Positions 12,144 to 21,785 of a stretch of DNA of 64,000 bases are shown piece by piece. Source of the stretch: CAYSWV01 sp964434865. Lineage in GTDB: Bacteria > Cyanobacteriota > Cyanobacteriia > Thermostichales > Thermostichaceae. The DNA lies in NCBI GenBank assembly GCA_964434865.1, contig CAYSWV010000023.1, positions 1 through 64,000 on the forward strand, in the 5' to 3' direction. A program made the translations under genes and the position numbers. How positions within the stretch are numbered: the first letter of the stretch is position 1; the number at the start of each line of letters is the position of its first letter. The notes beneath the pieces were generated by a model that worked only from the letters and a program-made list of their open reading frames with translations, was not told the DNA's origin and ran no database searches.

Positions 12144-13238
12144 CTAGCTGGGCACATCTTTAGGCAGGGTGAAATAGAAAACACTACCCTGGCCAACCTC
12201 AGACTCAACCCAAATCTTACCATTATACATCTCAATAATTTTCTTGACAATGGCTAGGCCCACACCCGTTCCTTCTTCTGGAGTTAAGGTTTGAAATATT
12301 TGAAAGATGCGACTGTAATACCGAGGGGCAATCCCACAACCATTATCTTGAATACTAAATTGCCACTCCTCCCCTACCACTTGACATTTAATTTGAACAT
12401 AGCCTTCAGGTTTATCGATATAAGCGACTGCATTCGATAAGAGATTTTGAAAAACTTGTTGGAGCGGGGCTTCTTCACTATAGAGATGAGGTAGGTCTGA
12501 GGGGATAGTAATGTGAATGTGTTTGGGTGGATCTAAGCTATCGATAATCGTTTTGATTAATTGATTGAGATCAATATAGCTTTTCTGGCCTTTAACGCGC
12601 CCAACTTTTGAGTACTGTAGTACACCATCAATCAAGTCACTCATCCGCTTGACCCGCCCGGTAAGAAGGTTAAGTAACTCCTGAGCCTCTTGATCTAGAG
12701 TATCAGCATGATCAGTAGCCAACCAAAAGGCTAAGGATGAAATGCCTCTGAGAGGGGCTTTTAAGTCGTGTGAAATGATGTGAGCAAAGTCGGTCAATTC
12801 TTGATTAGCAGCTTCTAGTTCTTCAAGCAGTTCAGCTTGTTTCAATTGGGCTCTTTTGCGTTCGATGGCATGTAAGATAGAGCGCTCTAGCAAGGGTGTG
12901 TTGATTTGACCTTTGATCAAATAGTCTGCCGCCCCCATCTTAATGGCTTCCATATCTATATCGTGATCACCTAACCCTGTTAATAAGATAATGGGTTTTT
13001 GACAGCCTTGCTGTAAGGATACGTCTAATAGCTCTAGGCCATTTTTCGGCCCCAAACGATAATCAAATAAGTAGACATCATGATCTTTTTGCTTGATTAC
13101 ATTTAGAGCCTCTTCAAAGGTATTGACCCAATCTAACTGAAAGGCCACTTGCTCAGCCCGACTGAGTAAATCTTCAGTTACCACAAAATCATCTTCGTCA
13201 TCATCCACAAGTAAAATCTTGTAGGACTGCGCAATCAT
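12144..13238 (-). CDS. REC-HisKA-HATPase sensor kinase
   Basis: 364 residues. The N-terminal receiver (about 5-125) has LLVDDDEDDF and the acceptor in YLFDYRLGPKNG. A coiled-coil helix leads to a dimerisation helix with FAHIISHDLKAPLRGIS (about 153-168), the phytochrome-type H-box. The HATPase part has LLSNAVAYI, IQDNGCGIA and EEGTGVGLAI. There is no TM or sensory domain, so it is probably driven by phosphotransfer to its own receiver. It lies 17 bases after the Rcp1-like regulator gene and 75 bases before the hybrid kinase, in the same direction, most likely one operon. Confidence 0.9.
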   Translation of the reverse strand: MIAQSYKILLVDDDEDDFVVTEDLLSRAEQVAFQLDWVNTFEEALNVIKQKDHDVYLFDYRLGPKNGLELLDVSLQQGCQKPIILLTGLGDHDIDMEAIKMGAADYLIKGQINTPLLERSILHAIERKRAQLKQAELLEELEAANQELTDFAHIISHDLKAPLRGISSLAFWLATDHADTLDQEAQELLNLLTGRVKRMSDLIDGVLQYSKVGRVKGQKSYIDLNQLIKTIIDSLDPPKHIHITIPSDLPHLYSEEAPLQQVFQNLLSNAVAYIDKPEGYVQIKCQVVGEEWQFSIQDNGCGIAPRYYSRIFQIFQTLTPEEGTGVGLAIVKKIIEMYNGKIWVESEVGQGSVFYFTLPKDVPS

Positions 13239-13255
13239 AATTACCCTCCACGGGT

Positions 13256-13711
13256 CTAAGCGCCAAGTTGATCGGGGAGTTCAACAATTTCAAACCAGTA
13301 GCGCTTTAGAGCCTTCATAATGTCAACCATTGATTCAAACGTGACAGGTTTGGCAATGAAGGAACTTACCCCAAGGTCGTAGGTACGGAGAATATCTTCT
13401 TCTGCTTTAGAGGTAGTCAAAACAACGATGGGAATTTGACGTAGCTCAGGGTTGACTTTAATCTCCTTAAGTGACTCTCGGCCATCCTTACGAGGCATGT
13501 TGAGATCTAAAAGAATTAAGCTAGGTCGTGGAGATGAAGCCAAATCTGTAAATTTACCGCGATGGTGGAGATAATCCATCAACTCTTCACCGTCTTCGAC
13601 AAACCGGAGGTCGTTAGCTAGCCGATTTTCTTCTAGAGCTTCCTCCATGAGCAAGCGATCATCGGGATCATCTTCAGCCACTAAAATAGTAATGGGTCTG
13701 CCTCTGTCCAT
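13256..13711 (-). CDS. Rcp1-like single-domain response regulator
   Basis: 151 residues forming a lone receiver with the extended C-terminus of the Rcp1 class. It has VAEDDPDDRLLMEEAL, the long loop with YLHHRGKF, acceptor LLDLNMPRKDG, LTTSKAEEDI and Lys in FIAKPVTFE, then KRYWFEIVELP. Rcp1-type regulators receive phosphate from phytochrome-like kinases with a SHDLxxPL H-box, exactly the type encoded on both sides. Without an output domain it acts by shuttling phosphate or by binding partners. AGGAGG lies upstream of the ATG (13711). Confidence 0.9.
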   Translation of the reverse strand: MDRGRPITILVAEDDPDDRLLMEEALEENRLANDLRFVEDGEELMDYLHHRGKFTDLASSPRPSLILLDLNMPRKDGRESLKEIKVNPELRQIPIVVLTTSKAEEDILRTYDLGVSSFIAKPVTFESMVDIMKALKRYWFEIVELPDQLGA

Positions 13712-13776
13712 AATGCCTCCTAGGATAATTCAATAGTTTAAGTTCTAGTTAACTGTTGACGGCTCTGTGGAATGTC

Positions 13777-15744
13777 CTACCTCTCGGTCTCGACTTTAAG
13801 TGAATCAGGGTCTAGGGAAATAGTCGGATCAACAGGTAGCGTGATAACAAACGTGGAGCCATGACCTAGTTCACTTTCAGCGGTAATCAAACCACCATGA
13901 CGCTCTACAATCTTACGGCATATCGCTAGCCCCACTCCAGTCCCTTCATAGTCCGATCGGCTATGGAGCCGTTGGAATACTTGAAAAATCCGATCAGTAT
14001 ATTTGGCCTCAAAACCAATCCCATTGTCAGCAATGGTAATCTGGTATCGATCGGGATGATGTAAAATCAAGCCCTGCACCTCTATTCGGGGTTTAACATC
14101 GGCTCGGCGAAACTTAAGGGCATTACTCAATAAATTTTGGAATAGTTGTTGCATCTGACGAGGATCACCTTGTAGCGTGGGCAAACCTGCACAACTAACC
14201 TGAGCCTCAGCCTTTTCAATCGCGACTTCTAGATCAGACAAGACATTGGCCACGATTTGAGCCAAGTTAGCTTCTGCAAACGGTTGGGCTTTGGTGGTAA
14301 TCCGTGAAAAGGCTAATAGGTCGTTAATTAGGGCTTGAGCTCGCTCAGCAGCATTTTCCATCCGCTCTAAGTAATCTAGCCCTTTGTCACCAAGCACATC
14401 ACCACATTTTTGACGCAACCGGTTGCCAAAGGCTTGAATTTTACGGAGAGGTTCTTGTAGATCATGGGAAGCAACATAGGCAAAGTCTTGAAGCTCCTGG
14501 TTACTGCGCTCCAGTTGCAAGGTAAACTCCCGTAACTCACGTTCTACCGCTTGCCGTTGTAGAATCTCATCTCGAAGAGCATTGGCTTCTTTCCGCTCCG
14601 TGATATCAGTTGCAATCCCGACAAAACGGTTAGAGACAATCTCACTTTTCACAATAAAGCCTCGATCATGAATCCAACGAATCGAGCCATTGGGTTGCAC
14701 AATCCGAAATTCAAGATCTAACTCTTTCCCTTGCAGAATCAGTTCATCATAAGCTAGACGAACATACTCTAGATCATCGGGATGGGCAGCATCAATGAAA
14801 CTAAAAGGATCATCACTAACACTGGAGCGGGGGCGACCCCAAATCGATTCATAAGCTGGACTCACATAAAACTTGATACCACTACTGCCGGGATCTAAAA
14901 TCCAGAAAACATCTCGAATATTTTCAGCAATTTGGCGGAAGCGTTCCTCTCGTTCCCGCAATTGAATTTCAATAACCTTACGTTCAGTGATATCAGTAGC
15001 AATACCCACCACTCGATAAGCTTTACCTTGATCATCTTTGATCGGGAAGGCTCGGTCTCGAATCCAACGAATGGCGCCATCCTTATCCCTAATTCGGTAT
15101 TCGAGATCATAGCCTGTATCTAACTGAGAAGCTATTTGGGTTAAAACGTGCTGCTGGTCCTCACCATGAATTGGGAACCATGACCCCGTATCCATCTGTG
15201 GTCCATCCTGCTGATGCTCAGAAGCAGTTGAATGATCCCCTAGAGTCTCAGCTTGATTATGAGTTTGCAATTCAGAGTGATCCCAGAATGATTGGTGAGA
15301 GGGACTGAGGTACAAGAGCTGATTTTGAATAGGATCTCGAATCCAGAAGACACTATCAATGGTTTCGATTAACTGTTGAAAGAGAGAATCTGATGTAGAG
15401 GTTGGAGATGATGCTAATTGGGTGTCCACATCAACAGCAGTCAAGCCAGATCTGATCAAGAGACTCACCCAGCTTACCCCGATCCCAACTTCTATTAAGC
15501 TTGTAGTCTCAACCCAACCCAGCTCAGAGTGCCACAAGCTCCAGACTCTAAGGAGATGGACCAAACACAAGCTAAGAACCAAGCTTACTGTCAAACCTAG
15601 CGAATGAGCCTGATTCTTGCTACAGTAGCGATGATAGTAAAGGCTAGCTCGAGCAATAACACCAGCTAGGATTAAATCTATTGAGGATTGAAGCCAGATC
15701 AAACCAGATGGTTCAACATGTATCAAAGCCAACATGTTATTCAC
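13777..15744 (-). CDS. Membrane sensor histidine kinase with two PAS domains
   Basis: 655 residues. The first 105 contain about four hydrophobic segments, which suggests an uncharacterised membrane-embedded input. Two PAS/PAC units follow (about 125-255 and 262-385), each ending in VGIATDITERK. The DHp helix has FAYVASHDLQEPLRKIQAF (about 423-441), the phytochrome/Rcp1-cognate H-box. The HATPase domain has LLSNALKFR, IADNGIGF and EGTGVGLAI. It is the first gene of the five-gene minus-strand signalling cluster, 65 bases before the Rcp1-like regulator. The hydrophobic N-terminus and PAS cofactors are unidentified. Confidence 0.9.
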   Translation of the reverse strand: MNNMLALIHVEPSGLIWLQSSIDLILAGVIARASLYYHRYCSKNQAHSLGLTVSLVLSLCLVHLLRVWSLWHSELGWVETTSLIEVGIGVSWVSLLIRSGLTAVDVDTQLASSPTSTSDSLFQQLIETIDSVFWIRDPIQNQLLYLSPSHQSFWDHSELQTHNQAETLGDHSTASEHQQDGPQMDTGSWFPIHGEDQQHVLTQIASQLDTGYDLEYRIRDKDGAIRWIRDRAFPIKDDQGKAYRVVGIATDITERKVIEIQLREREERFRQIAENIRDVFWILDPGSSGIKFYVSPAYESIWGRPRSSVSDDPFSFIDAAHPDDLEYVRLAYDELILQGKELDLEFRIVQPNGSIRWIHDRGFIVKSEIVSNRFVGIATDITERKEANALRDEILQRQAVERELREFTLQLERSNQELQDFAYVASHDLQEPLRKIQAFGNRLRQKCGDVLGDKGLDYLERMENAAERAQALINDLLAFSRITTKAQPFAEANLAQIVANVLSDLEVAIEKAEAQVSCAGLPTLQGDPRQMQQLFQNLLSNALKFRRADVKPRIEVQGLILHHPDRYQITIADNGIGFEAKYTDRIFQVFQRLHSRSDYEGTGVGLAICRKIVERHGGLITAESELGHGSTFVITLPVDPTISLDPDSLKVETER

Positions 15745-15877
15745 AATAAGCTATCCTTGCGCTAGGCTTGGTTAATTAAGTTACTCCACTCTATAGTAAA
15801 TAATCTGTCTGGGTAATTTCAAGCTCATGGGACTCAAGATGCTCCAAAGTTGAGTTAATGATTAAGTCTTTGCCTGT

Positions 15878-15911
15878 TCAGGTTATGAGTCTCTACTCAG
15901 GTTATGAGTCT
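15878..15911. repeat. 15-bp direct repeat, period 19
   Basis: TCAGGTTATGAGTCT occurs at 15878-15892 and again at 15897-15911, four bases apart, in the gap between the sensor kinase and the TerC-like gene. It looks like a recent local duplication. Confidence 0.9.
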
Positions 15912-15926
15912 AGGGATACTATAAGT

Positions 15927-16619
15927 TTAAGGGATAGTAGAAGGGGTGTATTTAGAAAACCCCCAGACAAATACACCGACCACCGCTGATAAAACCAACC
16001 ATTCTGGGATCGTCCACTCTGGGATTAGAGCGTCAATCAGCATGCGGCTACCCACTAAAGCAATTAGGTAGTAGGCAGCATCTTCAAGGCGACTGAACTC
16101 ATCTAACCATTTAATAAAAAATGAAGCCATATAGCGCATCAGGGTGATTCCCAACAACCCTCCCACAACAATGACCCATGCTTTGTGAGAAACACCCACT
16201 GAGGCGGCAATACTATCAAATGAAAAGACAATATCGGTGAGTTCGACTAAGAGGATCGTCTGCCAAAAGTTGGCACTAGCAGGGACACGTTCGGATCCTT
16301 GCTCCTGAATATCACGAAAATGTTGCACAGTTAGCCATAGCAGATACCCTGCTCCCACAATTTTGGCGGGTTGAAAGTCAATTAACCAAGTGGCTGTTAG
16401 TACCGTTAAGATCCGAAATCCGTAAGCCCCAATGATCCCCCAGCGCAAGGCGCGATTCTGCTCTTCAGGGGTGGGTAAATGCTTGACTAGAGCCGCCAGC
16501 GCCACGGCATTATCAGCTGAGAGAGCCGCCTCAAGAAACACTAAGGCAACCACAAGAAGTAGATCGGTCCATGTTAATGATTCGACAATGCCTTGGACTA
16601 ACAGTTGCAACGTATTCAT
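15927..16619 (-). CDS. TerC-family integral membrane protein
   Basis: 230 residues with about seven TM helices. The family's acidic membrane motifs are present: EAALSADNAVALAALVKHLP near residue 30 and ELTDIVFSFDSIAASVGVS around 125. TerC proteins are linked to metal-ion export, with manganese shown for some members, and to tellurite resistance loci. Two TerD paralogues are encoded some 42 kb away in this window, but there is no local ter operon here. I saw no yybP-ykoY (manganese) riboswitch motif upstream. Confidence 0.85.
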   Translation of the reverse strand: MNTLQLLVQGIVESLTWTDLLLVVALVFLEAALSADNAVALAALVKHLPTPEEQNRALRWGIIGAYGFRILTVLTATWLIDFQPAKIVGAGYLLWLTVQHFRDIQEQGSERVPASANFWQTILLVELTDIVFSFDSIAASVGVSHKAWVIVVGGLLGITLMRYMASFFIKWLDEFSRLEDAAYYLIALVGSRMLIDALIPEWTIPEWLVLSAVVGVFVWGFSKYTPSTIP

Positions 16620-16866
16620 GGAGTCGGTAAGCCGGAATAGAAGGTGGGTACACAGAGATGTAATCTGAGTATAGCCTCAACTTACTCTCAGTTTTTAACA
16701 AAAGTTAACTTTAGCTACATCAGCCAAGGCTAGAGCAGTAATGGTATACCTTAACTCACGCCTGTCTCTCCGCAAATGTAGCTCCTATCCAATCACCCTC
16801 ACGTCAAGTGATCCTAGGTATTAGATCAATCAGGAGTATGGCTAGGTCACATTAGTCCTCACTTGA
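16620..16866. other. Intergenic region, no gene recognised
   Basis: About 250 bases between the TerC-like gene and lipA. There is a small palindrome TTAAC-AAAA-GTTAA near 16695-16710 that could be an operator or a weak hairpin. Nothing else is supported. Confidence 0.4.
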
Positions 16867-17751
16867 TCATGACATGATCTCAGCCGCCATCTCAGCTGCA
16901 TGATATGAACTGCGCACAAGAGGGCCCGAGCGGACATGTTTGAACCCCATATCACGAGCCATAGCTCCCAAAGCTTCAAACTCATCAGGAGTCCAGTATC
17001 GCTCCACAGGTCGATGGTGCTGAGAGGGCTGGAGATATTGACCGATCGTAATCCGATCACAGCCAACTTGGTAGAGATCGTGAAGTGTTTCAATAATCTC
17101 AGGTTGGGTTTCGCCATGGCCGACCATCAACCCAGATTTAGTAGTTAGACTGGGATCAAGGGCTTTAACGGTTTGAAGGACTTGTAAGGAGAGATCATAT
17201 CCTGAGCTACGACGGACAACCTGAGACAAGCGGCGGACCGTTTCAATATTATGGTTGTAACAAACAGGTTGGGCCTCCACTACAGTCTTGATACAGTCCC
17301 AATCACCTCGAAAGTCAGGCGTTAAAACTTCAATTTGAATCTGAGGCTGCCGCTCACGAATGGCCTGCATGACCTTAGCAAACCAGCCCGCCCCTTGATC
17401 TGCTAGATCATCTCGAGCCACTGAAGTCAGGACCACATAGGTAAGACCCAACAGGTCTACAGATTCTGCTACTTTTTGGGGTTCTTCTGGATCTAGTCGA
17501 TCAGGTCGTCCTGTGGCTACCTGGCAGAACGAACAGGCTCGTGTACAGACACCTCCCATCAGCAGAAAGGTAGCCGTGTGTTGGCTATAGCATTCAGCTC
17601 GATTGGGGCAGCGACCTTCTTCACAGATCGTGTGAATACCTCGCTCTTTGATCACTTTCTGAACTGTGGAGATATCACTGGCTTTTCCAATCGAACGTTT
17701 GACCCAGGTGGGTAGTTGAGAGCTAGCAGTTTGGGGCATAGGGTATTGCAA
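16867..17751 (-). CDS. lipA: Lipoyl synthase
   Basis: A 294-residue radical-SAM enzyme that inserts two sulfurs into octanoyl groups on lipoyl domains of 2-oxoacid dehydrogenases and the glycine cleavage system. The auxiliary cluster motif is CEEGRCPNRAEC (about 43-54). The radical-SAM cluster motif is CTRACSFC (about 69-76). The conserved C-terminal RSSYHA serine motif that ligates the auxiliary cluster is also present. Length is normal for the family. Start is the ATG at 17751, with an alternative Met four codons on. It stands alone between the TerC-like and M50 protease genes. Confidence 0.95.
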   Translation of the reverse strand: MQYPMPQTASSQLPTWVKRSIGKASDISTVQKVIKERGIHTICEEGRCPNRAECYSQHTATFLLMGGVCTRACSFCQVATGRPDRLDPEEPQKVAESVDLLGLTYVVLTSVARDDLADQGAGWFAKVMQAIRERQPQIQIEVLTPDFRGDWDCIKTVVEAQPVCYNHNIETVRRLSQVVRRSSGYDLSLQVLQTVKALDPSLTTKSGLMVGHGETQPEIIETLHDLYQVGCDRITIGQYLQPSQHHRPVERYWTPDEFEALGAMARDMGFKHVRSGPLVRSSYHAAEMAAEIMS

Positions 17752-17822
17752 AGGTGAAACAACAGGATGACATGATTGGTCGTCAATAAGTAGGTAGGCT
17801 CAGTAGACTAGATTAAGGGACT

Positions 17823-18956
17823 CTAGGGAGTTTCAGACGAGAGGGTTGGAGCGGGTTGTTCCAACGAGCGCCGGATTGAAGTTTTGCCCAGTAGACCAAT
17901 CAAAGTCTGATCAGCATCCACAACAGGTAATTCAGTGACTCGAGTTTGCTCCAGCTGTTTGACAACCTCCAGAAGGGATTGTTGGGCTGCAACTCGTTGA
18001 GTTAAATCTGAGGGTTGCATCAAATCTTTAACAAAAGCTTGAGGCCATAAATCAGTAGGAATCAGCTTCAAATCATCAACTAAAAGGATTCCAATCCACT
18101 GGTTTTGCTCATTAACCACCAAGTACTGCTTCCACTCCGCTTGTCCGATCACATACTGATTGGCAAACTCGCGTAGGGTCAATTGCTCCGACACAATAGG
18201 ACTATTGGGAAAGATCGCTTCCGCAGCTGTCATTTGTGAGAGACGATCTTCAAGTTGAGCATTACGAATGGCTTGACCCGCATTACGAATTAAGAACCAC
18301 CCAATCAAGGCATTCCATACTGTGCTAAACGTGCCTAAGACCAGCATGGGAATCACACCGGTGAGGATTCCGATCCAACCAAAGATTTGCCCGGTGCGCC
18401 CAGCAATAATGGTACCTTTCGCTGGGTTTTGAGTGACTCTCCATACTAGCGACTTCAAAATAGCTCCCCCATCTAACGGGAGCCCTGGAATGAGATTAAA
18501 AATAGCGATCACAAAGTTGATAGTGGTGATCAACTCTAAAATAGATTGAGCTGGACCTGAGAGACCTAAGACCTGATCAAGTCCAGTCAAGCCGGCAAAG
18601 ATCATAAGACTCACAAGAGGTCCGGCAATAGCCACCTGGAACGCCTCACCAGGTGTATTAGACTCACGGCCTAAACTCGCAATACCCCCAAATAAAAACA
18701 GCGTAATTGAGTTCACTGGGATGCCTTGACGTAAGGCCACTAGACTATGACCCAGCTCATGTAACAGCACTGACAGAAACAACAGTAAGGCTGTGACAAA
18801 CCCTAGTAATAGGGGTAAGGTATCACCCAATTCTCGATACTGGTATCCCAAACTACTACCGTTACTTAAGGTGACTAGGACCAGTACAAAAAACCAAGAC
18901 GGGTGTAGAAAAAAGGGAATGCCAGCAATAGAGCCAACACGAATTCGGCCATCCAT
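17823..18956 (-). CDS. Site-2-type M50 metalloprotease with CBS domains
   Basis: 377 residues. Several TM helices make up the first 215 residues. The zinc motif HELGH is in VLLHELGHSLVALRQGIPV (about 66-70), and the second metal motif is in LIPGLPLDGGAI (about 155-166). After the membrane domain come two CBS motifs (about 240-365), ending with VTELPVVDADQTLIGLL. Such proteins cleave TM segments of anti-sigma factors or other membrane regulators, and the CBS part may sense adenylates. The substrate is unknown. Active-site residues are intact. Confidence 0.9.
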   Translation of the reverse strand: MDGRIRVGSIAGIPFFLHPSWFFVLVLVTLSNGSSLGYQYRELGDTLPLLLGFVTALLLFLSVLLHELGHSLVALRQGIPVNSITLFLFGGIASLGRESNTPGEAFQVAIAGPLVSLMIFAGLTGLDQVLGLSGPAQSILELITTINFVIAIFNLIPGLPLDGGAILKSLVWRVTQNPAKGTIIAGRTGQIFGWIGILTGVIPMLVLGTFSTVWNALIGWFLIRNAGQAIRNAQLEDRLSQMTAAEAIFPNSPIVSEQLTLREFANQYVIGQAEWKQYLVVNEQNQWIGILLVDDLKLIPTDLWPQAFVKDLMQPSDLTQRVAAQQSLLEVVKQLEQTRVTELPVVDADQTLIGLLGKTSIRRSLEQPAPTLSSETP

Positions 18957-19079
18957 AGCGCTCTCTTACAGTGGGATTGCATTTTGCTCATCTTAACTCA
19001 ACCTCCCGCCGCACAGAATGGATCAAGATGACCAGTGAGGCTGTTATCCTAAAGATGCCCTCCAGCATCAGCTCAGCGT

Positions 19080-19757
19080 ATGTCTAAAACGGTTCGACTC
19101 TCTATTCGACTAGATCCAACCCTGAAGCAAACTCTGACTGAGCAGTCTGAAGCGACTGGGATTCCTGTCTCTCGCTTAGTGATCCAAGCCATAGAAACCT
19201 ACCTGGCTCAAATGTCCAACTCAGCCTCTACCCAGGACATCGCGAAGATCACTGAGTTAGAAACCGCTCTCCAAGCTCTACAACACCGAGTCTATGATTT
19301 AGAATCTTGGGTTCAAGCTTCACCCTCAGCGGCCTCAAGTTTGCCATCTACATCCCCTCAACGTGATCCAGACTTTGCTCTGATTCAGGCTCAAGCCCAT
19401 CCTCCTGGATCCACTTCTGAACCCACAACCGACTCATCAGCTCATCCCCATCTCTGGGATCCTCTGCAAGCTAGTTTTGAAGATTGGGTGTTTCAAAGTT
19501 GGATGGACTTAGCTACTCAACAAACGGGATCGGAAGATTGTTGGGGTCACAGCATCTCAGTTGAGGTGCTTCATCAGCGTTCGTTTTATTCAATGCGACT
19601 CCCTCGATTTGTGGATCGATTGATGGCTGCCGAAGTGCCTGAGCTCCAATTGATTTCAGATCCACCTGGGATCAGCTGCCGACCCACTGCCATCACCTAC
19701 CATTGGGACAATCAAAGTTTATTAGAGAGTACCCATCGTCTGCCTTCTATTGAATAG
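19080..19757 (+). CDS. Ribbon-helix-helix N-terminal protein of unknown function
   Basis: 225 residues. The first 45 fit a ribbon-helix-helix DNA-binding fold: a short strand TVRLSIRLDPTL, then helices in KQTLTEQSEATGIPVSRLVIQAIETYL. A coiled-coil segment follows (about 57-82, LETALQALQHRVYDLESWV), then a Ser/Pro-rich spacer. The globular C-terminal region is not recognised. It may be a transcription factor or a DNA-binding accessory protein. It is followed 37 bases later by a lipoprotein gene in the same direction. Confidence 0.6.
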   Translation: MSKTVRLSIRLDPTLKQTLTEQSEATGIPVSRLVIQAIETYLAQMSNSASTQDIAKITELETALQALQHRVYDLESWVQASPSAASSLPSTSPQRDPDFALIQAQAHPPGSTSEPTTDSSAHPHLWDPLQASFEDWVFQSWMDLATQQTGSEDCWGHSISVEVLHQRSFYSMRLPRFVDRLMAAEVPELQLISDPPGISCRPTAITYHWDNQSLLESTHRLPSIE

Positions 19758-19794
19758 GTGAATCAGTTATTTGAGTAGATTACATCAATAGGGT

Positions 19795-20376
19795 ATGTCC
19801 AGCATGAGACAACAGCTAGATTCTGCAGTTCAATCTAATCCACAGATCCATTGGCTGCGGCTGGGTATTTTGGTGATGAGCCTAACGCTATGGGGCTGTT
19901 CTAGCACACCTGAAGAACCGGCTCTCCCTACTTTGGAAGTCTTTCAAGATGAGACCGGCACAGAATTTCAAACTGCTTTAGGGAGTGCCCAAGCCTTACC
20001 TGAGGTCTTTCCGTCAGATTGGTATTATCCAGGAGCTGATATTCACTCATCTGGCACGATTCAAGATGATCAGGGGGGTATTGTCTCGTTGTTGCTATTA
20101 TCTTCAGATACGGATCAAGCAATTCTGGAGTACTACCAAGAGCAGTTATGGCTGGATCATTGGGATTTACTGTCAGAATCGGTGCAAGACGGGATCACGA
20201 CCCTCGTGTTTGACTATGTAGGTCCTGACCCGGAGCGAGTGCTAGAGCAATTGGTTGTTCAGGTTGGGGCTGTTCATGAAACGACTGCAACCCGCGATAT
20301 TTTGCTACTCTGGAGCTGGATTGCTCATTCAGACCTAATTGACCCTGAAGTTGATACTCTAGCCTCATTTGAATAA
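19795..20376 (+). CDS. Putative lipoprotein of unknown function
   Basis: 193 residues. The N-terminus has a charged lead, a hydrophobic core and a lipobox, LTLWGC (cysteine near residue 35), so it should be lipid-anchored after export. The mature part begins with a Pro/Glu-rich spacer. It contains LPEVFPSDWYYPGADI, which resembles the P-x-x-P-x-YPGA stretch of small uncharacterised bacterial lipoproteins, and a C-terminal beta-rich region. ATGs at 19795 and 19804 are both possible starts. No function can be assigned. Confidence 0.6.
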   Translation: MSSMRQQLDSAVQSNPQIHWLRLGILVMSLTLWGCSSTPEEPALPTLEVFQDETGTEFQTALGSAQALPEVFPSDWYYPGADIHSSGTIQDDQGGIVSLLLLSSDTDQAILEYYQEQLWLDHWDLLSESVQDGITTLVFDYVGPDPERVLEQLVVQVGAVHETTATRDILLLWSWIAHSDLIDPEVDTLASFE

Positions 20377-20524
20377 GTGTTTGCAGCTAGCCGGATTTTA
20401 CTGGGTTTCAGTGACTTAGGTAGTCAATCTTTGAGTTAAGTCCTGCCAGATCTCAGATCACTTCTAGTGCCAGATCAGCTCCAGATCAATGGATAATACT
20501 GACTGAGGTAAGTTTCAAGGCACA

Positions 20525-21673
20525 ATGAGTCAATCTGAGCTATCGTGGCCGTTCTGGCCTCTTGTTCCGCTCTATCCCTATGATCAACGCCGCACACTTC
20601 GTCAGGAGATAGTAGCAGAGCGGATTTGGACTTTTGATCAGGTGCAGGGCATTTTCTATGTTGTTGTACCGATTCGGATGACTATGGTTCGATTGGATGA
20701 AGGTGGCCTATTAGTCTATGCTCCGGTAGCTCCTACCCCAGAATGCTTGGCATTAGTGCAAGATTTGATTGATCGCTATGGGCCGATTAAGTATATCCTG
20801 CTGCCAACAGTGTCTGGGTTAGAGCATAAAGTGTTTGTGGGGCCGTTTGCTCGTCAGTTTCCTCAAGCCCAGGTGTATGTTGCTCAAGATCAATGGAGCT
20901 TTCCTCTGAACTTACCGTTGAGTTGGTTAGGGTTTCCCCATGGGCGGACTCATCGGTTGCCGTCAGATCTCTCAACCTTACCTTTTGCTAGTCAAATTGC
21001 CTGTGCACAGCTAGGTCCCATTCAACTAGGACTAGGCCCGTTTGCAGAAGTCGTGTGTTTTGATCGGAGCACTCAGTCGTTATTGGTAACTGATACCGTT
21101 TTTTGTGTGCCTCCCACACCCCCTCCCATTTTGGCCAGCGATCCGTATCCGCTATTATTTCATGCTCGGGATACTGCTGCTGATCCTATCGTCGATACAC
21201 CAGCTAATCGGACTAAAGGGTGGCAACGGATCTGTTTATTTGCTCTCTACTTTCAGCCCCAAACGTTAGCAATCACGGATTTAAAAACAGCTATCCAAGC
21301 GGCCCGTCAAGCCCCTGATCGATCTCGATCGGCTTATTTTGGGTTGTATCCATTTCATTGGAATCCGGGGTGGTCTCAGTCCTTTGCGGCCTTATGTCAA
21401 CCTTTGCTAGTTGCCCCGATTTTACAGACGCTGATCCTCAATCGCTCTACTGTGGTTCGGGCCTGGATTGACCGAGTCACCCAGTGGGCCTTTGAACGGG
21501 TCATTCCTTGTCACTTTGATCCTAATCTCAAGGTTAGTCCACAACAGTTTCGAGAAGCCTTTGCCTTTTTGGAACCTTGGGTAGAGCCATCTGCAGATTT
21601 TGCCAGTTTACAAGACTTAGAAGAAACCTTAATCAAACGAAAGATTCTGCCGCCTCGGTGTAGTAATAGTTGA
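20525..21673 (+). CDS. DUF4336 domain protein (metallo-beta-lactamase-like fold)
   Basis: 382 residues that resemble the cyanobacterial and plastid DUF4336 family throughout. The start is WPFWPLVPLYPYDQRRTLRQE, a core has MTMVRLDEGGLLVYAPVAPT and YGPIKYILLPTVSGLEHKVF, and a later segment is LLVTDTVFCVP. The order of strands and the position of the histidine after ILLP resemble a metallo-beta-lactamase fold that lacks the full HxHxDH zinc motif. There is no signal peptide. Biochemical function is unknown. It is monocistronic by context. Confidence 0.75.
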   Translation: MSQSELSWPFWPLVPLYPYDQRRTLRQEIVAERIWTFDQVQGIFYVVVPIRMTMVRLDEGGLLVYAPVAPTPECLALVQDLIDRYGPIKYILLPTVSGLEHKVFVGPFARQFPQAQVYVAQDQWSFPLNLPLSWLGFPHGRTHRLPSDLSTLPFASQIACAQLGPIQLGLGPFAEVVCFDRSTQSLLVTDTVFCVPPTPPPILASDPYPLLFHARDTAADPIVDTPANRTKGWQRICLFALYFQPQTLAITDLKTAIQAARQAPDRSRSAYFGLYPFHWNPGWSQSFAALCQPLLVAPILQTLILNRSTVVRAWIDRVTQWAFERVIPCHFDPNLKVSPQQFREAFAFLEPWVEPSADFASLQDLEETLIKRKILPPRCSNS

Positions 21674-21785
21674 CCAATCATGTCCTCCTTTGCAATACTT
21701 CGGTGAGTTCGTCAGGATTACTGGTAAAGCTCTCATATAGTCCTAGTCATTGATTTGCAGACCCTTCGTTATGAGGAGATTGACA

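Noticed and set aside
16620..16866. Manganese (yybP-ykoY) riboswitch before the TerC-like gene
   Set aside because: The conserved motifs of that riboswitch were looked for and not found.
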